Source: Pseudoalteromonas piscicida (GTDB lineage: Bacteria > Pseudomonadota > Gammaproteobacteria > Enterobacterales > Alteromonadaceae). From it: a DNA stretch of 64,000 nt. Shown here one piece after another: positions 26,367 through 36,264 of this stretch (positions are counted from its first letter, which is position 1; the number at the start of each line of letters is the position of its first letter). Below the pieces are notes generated by a model. That model did not search any database. It was not told the origin of the DNA and worked only from the letters and a program-made list of their open reading frames with translations. The stretch covers positions 1-64,000 of the forward strand of contig NZ_NKHF01000068.1 of assembly GCF_002744175.1 (NCBI RefSeq), in the 5' to 3' direction. Both the position numbers and the translations under genes were made by a program.

Positions 26367-28649
26367 ATGCTTTCTTCATCTCTGCGCGGTAAAAAACATC
26401 CATTCAGACTCTCTCTTTGTACCGCCTTTGTCTTACTAGCAACAAGTAGCACTGTCGCTGCTGCAGAAATTGCAGATGCGGATGACGGTGATGCTACAAC
26501 GGCAAAGTCTTCAGAAAAACGAGTTCAAGCGCTAGAACATATTTACGTTACGGGTACGAGTGTTAAAAATTACACCGAATCGGCGAACAAAGCGGCATTA
26601 AAAATGATCTTATCGCAACGCGAAACACCGCAAGCTGTTACTGTTATCACCAATCAAATGATGCAAGATTGGCAAACGGTAAATATCGATGAGATCTTGG
26701 AACATGCGACAGGGTTTTATGCAAAGCGTGGTGCGAGTTTAGATAGAACCCGTTTTTCTGTTCGTGGTGGCAATGTCAATTTAATCCAGATTGATGGAGT
26801 TCAGCAGTTTCCAGGTGGACGCAGACCGAATGTAAATGGTGATGCAGTCGCCTATGAACGCGTAGAAATCGTGCGTGGAGCAAATGGCTTATTAACGGGG
26901 GTAGGAGATCCAACAGCCACAGTTAACTTAGTAAGAAAGCGCGCAACAAGCAGTGAATTTAAGGGCAGTGTTGCGGCGTCAGCTGGCAGCTGGAATAACT
27001 ATCGAACAGAAGTTGATGTTGCTAGTGGTTTGAATGAGGAAGGAACCGTTCGTGGACGTTTGGTCGCGGCACATTATGATAGAGACTCTTATATTGAGCG
27101 TTATAGTCAAAAGAAGACCTCTATTTATTCTACCGTAGAGGCAGATCTCACAGACTATACCTTGCTAAGGTTAGGTGTGGAATATGCTGATACAGCATCA
27201 AAAGGGGCGATAAACAGTCACTCACAGCCCTATTTTTATGCCGATGGAACTCGTTATCAAGGACGTCGCGGTGACACCGGTATGACAGCTAAATGGAGTA
27301 GCTGGCCGATTGAGGAATATACTTATTTTGCTGGGCTGGACCATGCTTTTGAAAACGATTGGCAACTCCATGCAATTGCAACCTACAACACCATAGAAAT
27401 GCAAGGTGGACAGTTATTTTTTGTTTACCCTGTCAGTGCGATTAATCCTGATGGTAGCAGCGACGAGGGGTTTGATTACAGTGCGGTTATCAGCAGCTCT
27501 GAAGACAAGCAAAAAACCTTTGACATTTCACTTCAAGGTCCTGTTGAATTATTTGGACGCACTCATGATGTGATCCTAAGTTACAACCAGTTTAAGCGAG
27601 AGCGCACATCGTTTGGCAATGAAGCTGACCAAACTACCATTTCATTAGAAGGATTAAACTTCCACGATTGGACCGGTGATGTTCCCCGTTATCCGTTCAA
27701 AGATCTGGGCCGTAATAGTCTCACAGTGACTGATTCAAACGGCGGTTTTGTTGCGGTTAGAGTGAACCCACATGATGATGCAAAGCTCATTGTTGGTGCA
27801 AGGATCACCAACTGGGAATACGATATTGACCTATACAATCCTAAAAGTGGTCAGTTCTTAAAAAATCGCTACCATGAAAAAGTTGATACCGAGCTGACAC
27901 CGTATGTTGGGTTGGTGGTAGATGTGAGCGACCAATATAGTGTTTATGCCAGTTATACCGAAGCATTTCAGCCACAAGCTTACTTTGATATCAACGACAA
28001 AATGCTGGACCCAAGCACCGGCGAAAGTTACGAGTTTGGTGTGAAAGGCGAGTTGCTGGAAGATACGTTAAACTTTACTGCTGCGGTGTATCGCAATGTT
28101 GAAAACGGACTTGCGATTGTTGACCCAAATTACCCAGATAGCTACTTAACACCGCAAGGAAATAGGCCTTATATTCAGCGTGGCAAAGGAGACACCACAG
28201 AGGGTTTTGAAATTGAGTTTACAGGTTCAATCAATGAGCAATGGAACATTAGTCTAGGCCTATCAAAGCATGATACTGAGTCTAAAGACGGTGAAAAGTT
28301 GCGGGCAGATCAACCAAAGGAGATGGTAAACCTATATACAACCTATGACTTTAGCAACTTTATTGAAGGCTTTACGGCAGGGGTTGGGATAAATTGGCAA
28401 GGGAGTTTTTACGCAACTCCAACACGACCACTACCAGGTGGAAAAAGTGAACCTTATAAAATTACTCAATCTTCCGGTGCTTTAATTAACCTGATGGCAA
28501 AATATGAAGTAAGCGAGCAGCTAAGTGTTTCGCTGAATGTGAACAACCTACTCGATGAACATTATTACAATAGTATTTCTTCTTGGGATGGATATGTGAT
28601 GCATGGCGAGCCTCTCAATTGGCAGCTAGGCATGCGATACAGTTTTTAA
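26367..28649 (+). CDS. TonB-dependent siderophore receptor
   Basis: 760 aa. Signal peptide to about residue 35. Plug domain includes RETPQAVTVITNQMMQDW, RFSVRGGNVNLIQIDGV and VEIVRGANGLLTGVGDPTATVNLVRKR, which matches the FhuE/FpvA-like ferric siderophore receptors. The barrel closes with LNWQLGMRYSF, terminal Phe. It imports a ferric siderophore. A Fur box sits directly upstream and a hairpin terminator follows. Siderophore identity cannot be read from the sequence. Confidence 0.92.
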   Translation: MLSSSLRGKKHPFRLSLCTAFVLLATSSTVAAAEIADADDGDATTAKSSEKRVQALEHIYVTGTSVKNYTESANKAALKMILSQRETPQAVTVITNQMMQDWQTVNIDEILEHATGFYAKRGASLDRTRFSVRGGNVNLIQIDGVQQFPGGRRPNVNGDAVAYERVEIVRGANGLLTGVGDPTATVNLVRKRATSSEFKGSVAASAGSWNNYRTEVDVASGLNEEGTVRGRLVAAHYDRDSYIERYSQKKTSIYSTVEADLTDYTLLRLGVEYADTASKGAINSHSQPYFYADGTRYQGRRGDTGMTAKWSSWPIEEYTYFAGLDHAFENDWQLHAIATYNTIEMQGGQLFFVYPVSAINPDGSSDEGFDYSAVISSSEDKQKTFDISLQGPVELFGRTHDVILSYNQFKRERTSFGNEADQTTISLEGLNFHDWTGDVPRYPFKDLGRNSLTVTDSNGGFVAVRVNPHDDAKLIVGARITNWEYDIDLYNPKSGQFLKNRYHEKVDTELTPYVGLVVDVSDQYSVYASYTEAFQPQAYFDINDKMLDPSTGESYEFGVKGELLEDTLNFTAAVYRNVENGLAIVDPNYPDSYLTPQGNRPYIQRGKGDTTEGFEIEFTGSINEQWNISLGLSKHDTESKDGEKLRADQPKEMVNLYTTYDFSNFIEGFTAGVGINWQGSFYATPTRPLPGGKSEPYKITQSSGALINLMAKYEVSEQLSVSLNVNNLLDEHYYNSISSWDGYVMHGEPLNWQLGMRYSF

Positions 28650-28670
28650 GCAAGACTGAACTTGAATTAG

Positions 28671-28698
28671 ATGCACTGCTTATGCGGTGCATTTTTTT
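28671..28698 (+). terminator. Terminator after the siderophore receptor
   Basis: Stem ATGCACTGC / GCGGTGCAT (one G-T pair), four-base loop and seven T. Confidence 0.8.
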
Positions 28699-28794
28699 AA
28701 CTATGTGATTATCATCCGCAGCAGTGGTGTTTGATACAGGCAACTAGTTTAAGGTATTATATAAACCATATACGTTTTATAGTTGTTTTATATA

Positions 28795-29028
28795 ATGGGC
28801 ATAGTGAAAATCTCTGATGAATTACACGATGAAATTCGTGAAGCAAGCGCTGTAATGTCTCGTTCAATCAATGCGCAAGCAGAGTTTTGGATAAAAGTAG
28901 GGCGTCTGGCTGAAGAAAATCCCACCATGACCTTTACGGAAATCATTGCTGCAGAAAGGCTGCGGGTTAAATCATTGGAACAAAAAAGGACTGAGTATGC
29001 AGCAGGTAACGATCAAAACAGCCAGTGA
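28795..29028 (+). CDS. ParD-like antitoxin-type protein
   Basis: 77 aa from the ATG at 28795. GIVKISDELHDEIREAS followed by MSRSINAQAEFWIKVGRLAE is typical of the ParD-like (PF11903) family, ribbon-helix-helix-like proteins first described as putative antitoxins. No toxin gene lies next to it: instead it overlaps the following methionine aminopeptidase gene by 32 bases, an arrangement seen in other proteobacteria. Probable role: DNA-binding regulator of that gene, or an orphan antitoxin. No clear ribosome site precedes the ATG. Confidence 0.75.
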   Translation: MGIVKISDELHDEIREASAVMSRSINAQAEFWIKVGRLAEENPTMTFTEIIAAERLRVKSLEQKRTEYAAGNDQNSQ

Positions 29029-29767
29029 AATTGAGTTAATGCGTGAAAGTGGTCGCTTGCTTACGTTAGTGTTTGATTATATTGATAGCTGGATTAAACC
29101 TGGCATTTCTACACTGGAGATTAATGACAGAGTACACAATTTTATTGTGGATGAGCTACACGCTCGCCCTGCGAGTTTGGGCCAATACGGTTATCAATTT
29201 GTGCTCAATAGTTCAGTGAATGAGGTTGTGTGCCATGGTGTGCCGCGTGCATCGCAAATTCTAAAACCAGCGGATATCGTGAATATTGATATTACACTAG
29301 AGAAAAATGGTTTTATTAGCGATTCCAGTAAAATGTATGTGATGCCAGAGGCATTATTACCTGCTAAAAAGCTTGTTGAAACAACCTATCAAGCCATGTG
29401 GGCTGGGATAAATCTGGTAAAACCAGGTGTTAGGCTAGGCGATATTGGTGCAGCGATTCAACGCATTGCAGAGCAAGCTGGATATAGTGTTGTGCGCGAA
29501 TATTGTGGTCATGGTATTGGTAAAGAAATGCATGAAGCCCCAAATGTTTTACACTATGGTAAGGAAAATACGGGGATGACACTAAAGCCTGGAATGACCT
29601 TCACTATAGAGCCGATGATCAATCAAGGCAGTGCCAAAACTAAAACCAAACAAGATGGTTGGACGGTAGTGACACGAGATAAAAAGCTGTCAGCACAATG
29701 GGAGCATACAGTGTTGGTAACGGAACAAGGCTATGAAGTGTTGACGCTTAGAGCTGATGAAGCGTAA
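28997..29767 (+). CDS. map: Type I methionine aminopeptidase
   Basis: 256 aa from the ATG at 28997, which has AAAGGA upstream. The five metal ligands of the family are recognisable: Asp in IVNIDIT, Asp in ISDSSKM, His in YCGHGIG, Glu in FTIEPMI and Glu in QWEHTV. It removes the initiator Met from nascent proteins. No rpsB or tsf lies beside it, so it may be a second map paralogue. Its start lies inside the ParD-like gene, so the two are co-transcribed. Confidence 0.92.
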   Translation: MQQVTIKTASEIELMRESGRLLTLVFDYIDSWIKPGISTLEINDRVHNFIVDELHARPASLGQYGYQFVLNSSVNEVVCHGVPRASQILKPADIVNIDITLEKNGFISDSSKMYVMPEALLPAKKLVETTYQAMWAGINLVKPGVRLGDIGAAIQRIAEQAGYSVVREYCGHGIGKEMHEAPNVLHYGKENTGMTLKPGMTFTIEPMINQGSAKTKTKQDGWTVVTRDKKLSAQWEHTVLVTEQGYEVLTLRADEA

Positions 29768-29780
29768 GCAGCCATTGCAC

Positions 29781-30584
29781 TTACGCCAGCTTTAACATCA
29801 AGTGGGTATAACGGCCAAGAGAGGCATATGGCTCTTGGCGATTGTACTTAAGTTCTAACCCAAGCAACGCATCAAAATTTTCATCAGCTTTACTGAGCTC
29901 TCTTAAATAGTCATGAAAACAGCGTACACCGGTTTTTTGCGTGGTGGTGAGTTTTGCTGCTTCCAGCCAAGCCGTCATATCAGTTTGTTTTATTGGGTTA
30001 TTTGGGCTTAACCCTACCTTTTGTTTAACCTTGAGTCCCTTTTCTACATAGTCAAAGTTGCCATACACCATGTTCGCCATTAAATGGGCCTCATGATTGA
30101 AATACATCAAAGAGAGCAACCCGTTTTCAGATAGCTGCGCCTTGAGTAAATCAATCGCACTTTGTTGCTCAACCAGCCATTCAAGTACAGCATGGCACAA
30201 TACTAAGTCGAACTTTCCTAAGTTCAGCTGATCGAGTGCTTGTAGCGGCGCATGAATAAAATGCATCCGCTCACAAAGTCCCGCTTCGACTGCTCGAGTT
30301 CTTGCAAGCTCAAGCATGTCGTCAGAGATATCGATGACGGTAACATGGTGCCCTAGACCGGCTAGGTATAGCGCCAATTGTCCTTGACCACCCCCTACAT
30401 CGAGTATTCGCTTATCGGTTGCTTGACCAAGCCACTCAAGTTGTGCATGGAGATCTCGCTGTAATACCGCCTCTCTGATCTTACCTTTGTTTGTCCCATA
30501 GATATTATTTTTAAACTTATGTGTTAGTTCACTAAAATCTCTATCAGAAGGGGCGGGTTTACCTGGGTGTTTTGTTTTCGCCAT
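29781..30584 (-). CDS. cmoM: tRNA 5-carboxymethoxyuridine methyltransferase CmoM
   Basis: 267-aa class I SAM methyltransferase. ILDVGGGQGQLA is the SAM loop. The specific blocks NNIYGTNKGKIREAV, HAVLEWL, GNFDYVEKG, KTGVRCFHDYLRE and YNRQEPYASLGRY closely follow E. coli SmtA/CmoM. It methylates cmo5U34 of certain tRNAs to mcmo5U. It lies 21 bases after a Nif3-family gene on the same strand and converges on map. Confidence 0.92.
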   Translation of the reverse strand: MAKTKHPGKPAPSDRDFSELTHKFKNNIYGTNKGKIREAVLQRDLHAQLEWLGQATDKRILDVGGGQGQLALYLAGLGHHVTVIDISDDMLELARTRAVEAGLCERMHFIHAPLQALDQLNLGKFDLVLCHAVLEWLVEQQSAIDLLKAQLSENGLLSLMYFNHEAHLMANMVYGNFDYVEKGLKVKQKVGLSPNNPIKQTDMTAWLEAAKLTTTQKTGVRCFHDYLRELSKADENFDALLGLELKYNRQEPYASLGRYTHLMLKLA

Positions 30585-30604
30585 ACTGTAATATTTACTT
30601 GAAC

Positions 30605-31360
30605 TTAAACTGGATTGTCGATATCGATAAACTCAACATCTAGATTATATTGCTCTGCTAAATACTCGCCGAGTGCTTTGGCACCGTAGCGTTCGGTAGC
30701 ATGATGTCCAGCTGCAATAAAATGTATTTGCTGCTCGTTTGAGGAATGGATCGTTTGTTCCGATGCCTCGCCTGTGAGGTAAGCATCTATGCCTTGGCTT
30801 GCGGCAAGATCAATAAAGCTTTGTCCACCGCCAGTACACCAAGCGATGGTGCGAATAAGGTGATCGCCTGCGATGTTTAAGAGTGGTTTGCGGCCAAGCT
30901 TATCTTCGATAAGCGCTGCAAAATCCTGTGCAGTCATCGGCGTGGTTAGCTTACCTTTTACCGCCACACTATTTTTGTTCCATGGCTCGAGCGGCCTTTC
31001 AATTTCAAGGCCTAACAATTTACCAAGCTGAGCATTATTACCAAGCTCTGGATGGACATCCAAAGGAAGATGGTAAGCAAGCAGGTTAATGTCATTAGCA
31101 AGCAGGGCCTGTAGCCTGCGCTTTTTCATTCCTGTTACGCATTGATCTTCGCCTTTCCAGAAGTAACCGTGGTGCACCAAAATGGCATCTGCACCACGTT
31201 CAATTGCAGCATCAATCAAAGCTTGGCTTGCGGTAACCCCTGTGACGATTTTTTGGATTTCGTCTTTGCCTTCTACTTGTAGGCCATTTGGACAGTAATC
31301 GTTAATTTGAAATGGCTTCAGTAATTCCGTTAACTGATTTACTAATTTGGTTCGTTTCAT
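30605..31360 (-). CDS. Nif3-family dinuclear metal protein (YbgI-like)
   Basis: 251 aa. ILVHHGYFWKGE, LLAYHLPLDVHPELGNNAQLG and YLTGEASEQ with IAAGHHATERYG carry the His/Glu metal ligands of the Nif3/YbgI family, which form hexameric rings with two metals per subunit. Cellular role uncertain; proposed GTP cyclohydrolase type I-like activity. Same strand as cmoM, likely co-transcribed. Confidence 0.9.
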   Translation of the reverse strand: MKRTKLVNQLTELLKPFQINDYCPNGLQVEGKDEIQKIVTGVTASQALIDAAIERGADAILVHHGYFWKGEDQCVTGMKKRRLQALLANDINLLAYHLPLDVHPELGNNAQLGKLLGLEIERPLEPWNKNSVAVKGKLTTPMTAQDFAALIEDKLGRKPLLNIAGDHLIRTIAWCTGGGQSFIDLAASQGIDAYLTGEASEQTIHSSNEQQIHFIAAGHHATERYGAKALGEYLAEQYNLDVEFIDIDNPV

Positions 31361-31425
31361 AACACCCCCTAACTGTTAGATGATGCTAGTTTACCTGTTT
31401 TGTGAAGAGATCAAAATTAATGGTG

Positions 31426-31466
31426 GGGGAAGAAAAATGAGCCGCTCGTCCATGAGTGAGCTCATT
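31426..31466 (-). terminator. Terminator after the RND adaptor gene
   Basis: Minus-strand stem AATGAGC / GCTCATT followed by TTTTC. It ends the RND pump operon just after the adaptor stop. Confidence 0.65.
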
Positions 31467-31486
31467 GGGCTAGTAACTGGTTGCTA

Positions 31487-32560
31487 TTACGGGTTTGTCA
31501 CCTCAACATCTTGACCTGTTTGGAGTCGCTCAGCGCCACGAATGGCTACCTTATCACCTGCGCGTAGGTGCTGTGCTTGGCGAGGAGTGATCTCTACCCA
31601 CTGGCCTTTACCATTGCCTATGGTAATGGGGATCTGCTCAGCTTTATTTTGGGCGTCGATTTTGACCACATGAGAGCCTTGCTTTCGCAGAATAAGGGCA
31701 TCGCGGTCAACTAACAGTACAGGCTGTTTGCTGGTTAGTGGGACTGTGACATCGACAAGTTGACCAATTGCCCAGTGGTGGCTTTGGTCAGGTGCAACAG
31801 AGGCTCGTACCTCAACTGTTTGTGAGCGAGGATCGGTTGAGGGGATCACTGCGGTAACGGTGGCGGTGGTATGTTCAGGTTGTGACAAGTCGCCAGCCTG
31901 AATGGGTAATTCGATACCAGGTTGCAAAAACTTAAGGTATTTCACCGGAACATAAAGACGAGCTTCAAGATGATGAACATCTAAAATTGTTATTAACTCA
32001 TCTGCGCGATTAATTTCTCTGCCAGCACGTTTAAAGCGTTCACTGATCACACCATTGAATGGTGCGCGGATAGTGGCTCTTGAGAGCTTGTCTTCGATGA
32101 CGCGAAGTTCAACTTCTGCCAGTGCGATATCAGAAAGTGCCAGATCATGTTTATTTTGTACTTCATCTACTTGGCTTTCTGCGGCACTGCTCGTTTTAGC
32201 AAGCTTTTTCAATCTTGATAGCTCTTGTTGATATAAGCGTAAATTAATTTTTGCTCGCTTGAGTAGCTCTGTTTGTCTTGCTTTATCTAGCTCGAGTGGC
32301 AAGGTGTCCATTCTGACCAGAACCTCGTCTTTGGTTACGGTTGTGCCAGGTGCGACTACATAAAGTAATCTACCGCTTACTCCAGACGTGAGTGTCACGT
32401 CATCTTTACCATATAATGTTCCACTGACTTCAATTTCATGGATGAGTGGCGCTTCGGTCACTTCTGCGACGGTTACCGGTACGACCGCATAGGCTTGTGA
32501 CACAACAATACAAGTGCAAAGTGCCAAGGTTTTAACGGTCTGTTCTATTAGGTTCTTCAT
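31487..32560 (-). CDS. RND efflux periplasmic adaptor (membrane fusion protein)
   Basis: About 357 aa from the ATG at 32560; a GTG at 32578 overlaps the stop of the pump gene. A signal peptide ends near SQAYA. The lipoyl halves are visible as GRLLYVVAPGTTVTKDEVLVRMDT and RATIRAPFNGVISERFKRAGREI, flanking an alpha-hairpin. It couples the RND pump to an outer-membrane channel, though no tolC-like gene lies here. Unusually, it follows the pump gene rather than preceding it. Confidence 0.9.
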   Translation of the reverse strand: MKNLIEQTVKTLALCTCIVVSQAYAVVPVTVAEVTEAPLIHEIEVSGTLYGKDDVTLTSGVSGRLLYVVAPGTTVTKDEVLVRMDTLPLELDKARQTELLKRAKINLRLYQQELSRLKKLAKTSSAAESQVDEVQNKHDLALSDIALAEVELRVIEDKLSRATIRAPFNGVISERFKRAGREINRADELITILDVHHLEARLYVPVKYLKFLQPGIELPIQAGDLSQPEHTTATVTAVIPSTDPRSQTVEVRASVAPDQSHHWAIGQLVDVTVPLTSKQPVLLVDRDALILRKQGSHVVKIDAQNKAEQIPITIGNGKGQWVEITPRQAQHLRAGDKVAIRGAERLQTGQDVEVTNP

Positions 32561-32574
32561 GTTATTCTCATTAC

Positions 32575-35500
32575 TCACTGATTCGCGACTAAGCTAAGTG
32601 GTGCTTTGGTTACTTGCGGATTGTCCTGGGAAGGCGGCGTTTGTCGGCCTAGCTGTAATAAGCTGGGCATCAGCACTAAGGTAAATAGCGCGCTGATTGC
32701 CATTCCTCCAACGATAACGGTAGCAAGACCACGGTAAATCTCTGAGCCAACACCCGGCATAAGCATTAGCGGCAGCATACCGAATAAACTGGTTAATGTA
32801 CTTAAGTACACAGGTCTCGCTCTCAATAGTACCGCTTGCCTTACCGCTGCTTCTCGACTCATACCTGATGCCATCGCTACGCGAGTCTGATCTACCAGCA
32901 AAATGGCATTATTAACGACCAGCCCAAGTAGGATAATAAAGCCAATCATGGTCAGTAAGTCTAACGACTGGAAGGTAAAAAGGTTCAATATATATAGCGC
33001 CAACACGCCACCAGCAATGGCGAGCGGCATCACTAACAATACCAAGGCACTGTCTTTTGCTGACTTAAATAGTGCCGTCATTAACAGGAACAAAATAAAC
33101 AGTGCTAGTACGAAGTTCAGCGCCATTTCTGCCATTGCAGAATTCATTTTTTGGGCGTTACCGGCCAAAATCACACCAGCACTATCAGGCATGCTCTCTC
33201 TCACTTTTGGCATGACCTGCTCGCTAAGAATGGTTTGCACTTGCTGCAAACTCATGTCAGCAGGTGGAGTGACAACGATGCTTACCGTTCGACGACCATT
33301 TACGCGGCGCAACTGTGTTGGGCCAACGGTGCGTTCAATGTTGGCAAGCTCACCAAGCGTTTGAATACCGGATTGCGGGGTTACTATGGGTAACGCCTTG
33401 AGCTCTTCTGGGTTTTTCCATGGTATACCGCGCAAAATGACATTCATACGCTCATTACCATCGAAGTATTCATTGATAAATAACCCCCCCGTATACGCTT
33501 GAACCGCTTGCGATACATCGCGACGTGTCAGCCCTGCTTGCGTAATACGACGGTCGTTTGGTGTGAGTCTTAACTCCGGTTCAGCCATATCCAAACGGGG
33601 CTGAGGCCTTGCTGTAGCTTGTGGTAGTGCTTCTTTTACGGCTCGCAAAGCAACTTGAGCGCCCGCAACTAAGTCGTCCATATTTGGGCCAGTGAGATCA
33701 ATATTGATATCGCGACCGTCACCACCGTTGGCGACTTGGATCATGGAACCTCGAAAGAAAAAGACTTGGGTATCGGGCAGGTCAACAAAAATTTCTTCTC
33801 GAGCGACTTTCATCAATTCTTCGACACGTTGGGGATCTGCGGAATAAATGAACCCACCTGCATTGGATCCAAAAGCATAAAAATTAAAGTCTTTAATTCC
33901 AGGCTCTTGTTCGCCTTCATAGTATGGCATCAAGCGTTTTTTCACTCTAAGTAATAGCTCTTCTTCCATAAATTGAACATTGCCACCAGGAGGCGTTACT
34001 AAGCTGAAGAAAAAGCCATCTGTCGGTGCCCGAGGCATAAAGTCAGTTTTTGGTAGCATCGTCATCGTAGCAATTACCGAGCCGCCAAGTAACACTCCGA
34101 TCCAAGTGAGTTGCTTGATTCTACTGTTGGTTAATTTCATGATGAAATTTGTGAGCTTTTGCCAGTATTTATGGTAAGGGTCTGACTTTAGCTCACTGTC
34201 TGGCCAGAGGTGATTAGCAAGCGGAATGAGTGTGATGGCACAAAGCATGGAAGCGATAACCGCAATAGAGAGCGTCAGTGCTAAATCTGAAAACAGTTGT
34301 CCCTCAATACCAGCCATAAAGAGGATGGGTAAGAAGATAGCCACGCTTGTTGTTGTTGAGGCAAAGAGTGCGCCAGTTACCTGAGCTGCGCCTTTTAGAG
34401 CTGCTTTTTTCTTATCAAGCCCCTCGGCGCGAAGCCTTGCAATATTTTCCTGCACAATGATGGCCGCATCTAACACTAAGCCCACTGCAAATGCTAATCC
34501 CGCTAACGAAATAACGTTAAGACTACGCTCAAAAATATTAAGCGCTAAAAATGCGACCATAAGAGAGACGGGGATCGTTGCCGCAATAACGAAAGTGGCT
34601 TTGAATCCTCTGAAAAATAGCCACAGAATTAAACAAGAAAGCAGTACACCAAGCCCCAAATTGCCCTTCACTAATGAAAGCGCATTACGAATATGTACAG
34701 AGGCATCAAAGCTAAGCTCGATAGACAAGCCATTTTCTGCTAATGGACCTTGATTTAATTCATCAATGGCTTGGTTTATTTCATCCAGTAATGCCACGGT
34801 ATTGGCTTCATTTGCTCTTGAAATTCGAATGTAATAGGCAGGCTTACCGTTACGACCACTCATGCCTAAGCGGTCTGAAAAGGTACGCTCTACAGTCGCA
34901 ATATCACCTAAATATATTGGTCTGTCGCCAGAGTAACCAACGCGCATTTGTGCCATGCTTGAGAGGTCGTATTGACCGGTAAATCTTACCGTATATTGGC
35001 GCCTGCCAACGTTGGCAAGTCCTCCAGAGGTGTCTCGAGAGCTAGCCAAAACATTGCTGATTTGATTGAGGCTAATGCCTAATGCGGCGGCCTTGTGAGG
35101 GTCAAACGTAATACGTAATTCTTTAGGGCGCTCGCTGGCAAGGTCGACTCTGGCAACACCTGGGATCCGAGCGAGTCTAGGTTCGATAAACTCGTCGATT
35201 TGCTTTTGAAACTGCGCCATATCGAAGTCTAGGCTAGTCGCTTGATAGTCTTTTGGTGTAACTAACAAAGTCGCTGCGGCTTCGCCATTGTTGCCGCCAG
35301 CAAAAACCACAGGATCAATAGCATCAAGAGGCAAAGGCGGTGCTTGATTTAAGCTGGTTAGCACGTCCAACATTGCTTGCTGCATATTCGCACCAACAGC
35401 AAACGTAAGGGTAATGGAGCCATTGCCTCGATTGATATTGGTGTTTACCTCAAGTGCACCTGGGGTATTTTTTACTGCGTTTTCTAGTGGCTCAATAATC

Positions 35501-35685
35501 ACCGATTCGATTTCTTCAGGGGCGGCTTGGCGCCATCCAGAAAAAATAGTTATTTGAGGTTGTTCTATATCCGGTGTTAACTGTATTGGGAGCTTAAAAA
35601 TGCTCAATATCCCAAACAACATAATTAATACCAGAATGACAATTACACTCGCTGGATTTTTAAGCGAACTGCGTGTCACGTTCAT
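32575..35685 (-). CDS. RND-family efflux pump inner-membrane subunit
   Basis: 1036 aa, the usual RND length with 12 predicted membrane helices and two large periplasmic loops. N-terminal motif MNVTRSSLKNPASVIVILVLIM and the conserved PDIEQPQITI are visible. In TM4, GLVLDAAIIVQENI keeps the single proton-relay Asp seen in many HAE and HME subfamilies while the second position is Ala. It exports an unidentified compound with proton drive. Transcribed before the adaptor; the genes overlap or nearly so at 32560-32577. Confidence 0.92.
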   Translation of the reverse strand: MNVTRSSLKNPASVIVILVLIMLFGILSIFKLPIQLTPDIEQPQITIFSGWRQAAPEEIESVIIEPLENAVKNTPGALEVNTNINRGNGSITLTFAVGANMQQAMLDVLTSLNQAPPLPLDAIDPVVFAGGNNGEAAATLLVTPKDYQATSLDFDMAQFQKQIDEFIEPRLARIPGVARVDLASERPKELRITFDPHKAAALGISLNQISNVLASSRDTSGGLANVGRRQYTVRFTGQYDLSSMAQMRVGYSGDRPIYLGDIATVERTFSDRLGMSGRNGKPAYYIRISRANEANTVALLDEINQAIDELNQGPLAENGLSIELSFDASVHIRNALSLVKGNLGLGVLLSCLILWLFFRGFKATFVIAATIPVSLMVAFLALNIFERSLNVISLAGLAFAVGLVLDAAIIVQENIARLRAEGLDKKKAALKGAAQVTGALFASTTTSVAIFLPILFMAGIEGQLFSDLALTLSIAVIASMLCAITLIPLANHLWPDSELKSDPYHKYWQKLTNFIMKLTNSRIKQLTWIGVLLGGSVIATMTMLPKTDFMPRAPTDGFFFSLVTPPGGNVQFMEEELLLRVKKRLMPYYEGEQEPGIKDFNFYAFGSNAGGFIYSADPQRVEELMKVAREEIFVDLPDTQVFFFRGSMIQVANGGDGRDINIDLTGPNMDDLVAGAQVALRAVKEALPQATARPQPRLDMAEPELRLTPNDRRITQAGLTRRDVSQAVQAYTGGLFINEYFDGNERMNVILRGIPWKNPEELKALPIVTPQSGIQTLGELANIERTVGPTQLRRVNGRRTVSIVVTPPADMSLQQVQTILSEQVMPKVRESMPDSAGVILAGNAQKMNSAMAEMALNFVLALFILFLLMTALFKSAKDSALVLLVMPLAIAGGVLALYILNLFTFQSLDLLTMIGFIILLGLVVNNAILLVDQTRVAMASGMSREAAVRQAVLLRARPVYLSTLTSLFGMLPLMLMPGVGSEIYRGLATVIVGGMAISALFTLVLMPSLLQLGRQTPPSQDNPQVTKAPLSLVANQ

Positions 35686-36264
35686 TGCTGCACTTCCAAT
35701 CTTGCTTTTTCTGCATTGTAGTGTGATGTAAAAAAAGTGCCAGTAAAGTAAATGTCACGTTTTTCGACGTTAGCGTCTAATCGGCGAAAATAAGCGATAA
35801 AGTGCATTTTCGTAATACCTTGTAACGCTTTTTTATAGTTTGAAAGACTTTTTGATCTGAAATAAAAGGCCGTGAATTTAGGGTAGCGCACTGAATTTAA
35901 GTCGCTACACTTAGCCAAGTATGATCAGCTCTTTGCAATAGTGGTGATCGGTGAATGAGAGTTAGATGTTCTAAATAACCTGAGCTTCGGATAACTAATG
36001 CCTTTCTAGCAGCCAGTTTTGGCGCTAGCTGCGTAAATTCGCCTTGCCTACAAGGATGTACGTAGCAGGACGCGAGCGCGGAGTTATCCTAAAACTTTCT
36101 GGCTAGAGAAGGAAGCAGCTTAACTTGATCTTAAAAACAGTGAGTTAGCTCGTTTCTTATTCAAGCCTTAGGTTAAATAAGCAATTTCTAACGCAGTTAG
36201 TGTTTGGGCCATTCCCTAAAGTTGGGCAAGTAGTAAGTCAAAATGGTATTAATAAGGAGAATTT
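35686..36264. other. Intergenic region with dyad symmetry
   Basis: About 580 bp upstream of both the RND pump (minus) and the hypothetical at 36265 (plus). A dyad is visible: GGATAACT at 35989-35996 pairs with AGTTATCC at 36082-36089, and CTAGC/CCAG sequences near 36006-36016 pair with CTGGCTAG at 36099-36106. It may be a repeat element or a structured RNA. A weak minus-strand ORF (35682-35918) ending on the pump start looks non-coding. Confidence 0.4.

Noticed and set aside
28783-28794. Upstream TTG start for the ParD-like gene
   Set aside because: The family starts at MGIVKISDE, matching the ATG at 28795.
35682-35918. 78-aa minus-strand ORF whose stop overlaps the RND pump start
   Set aside because: No ribosome site, no recognisable family, and codon and residue pattern look random.
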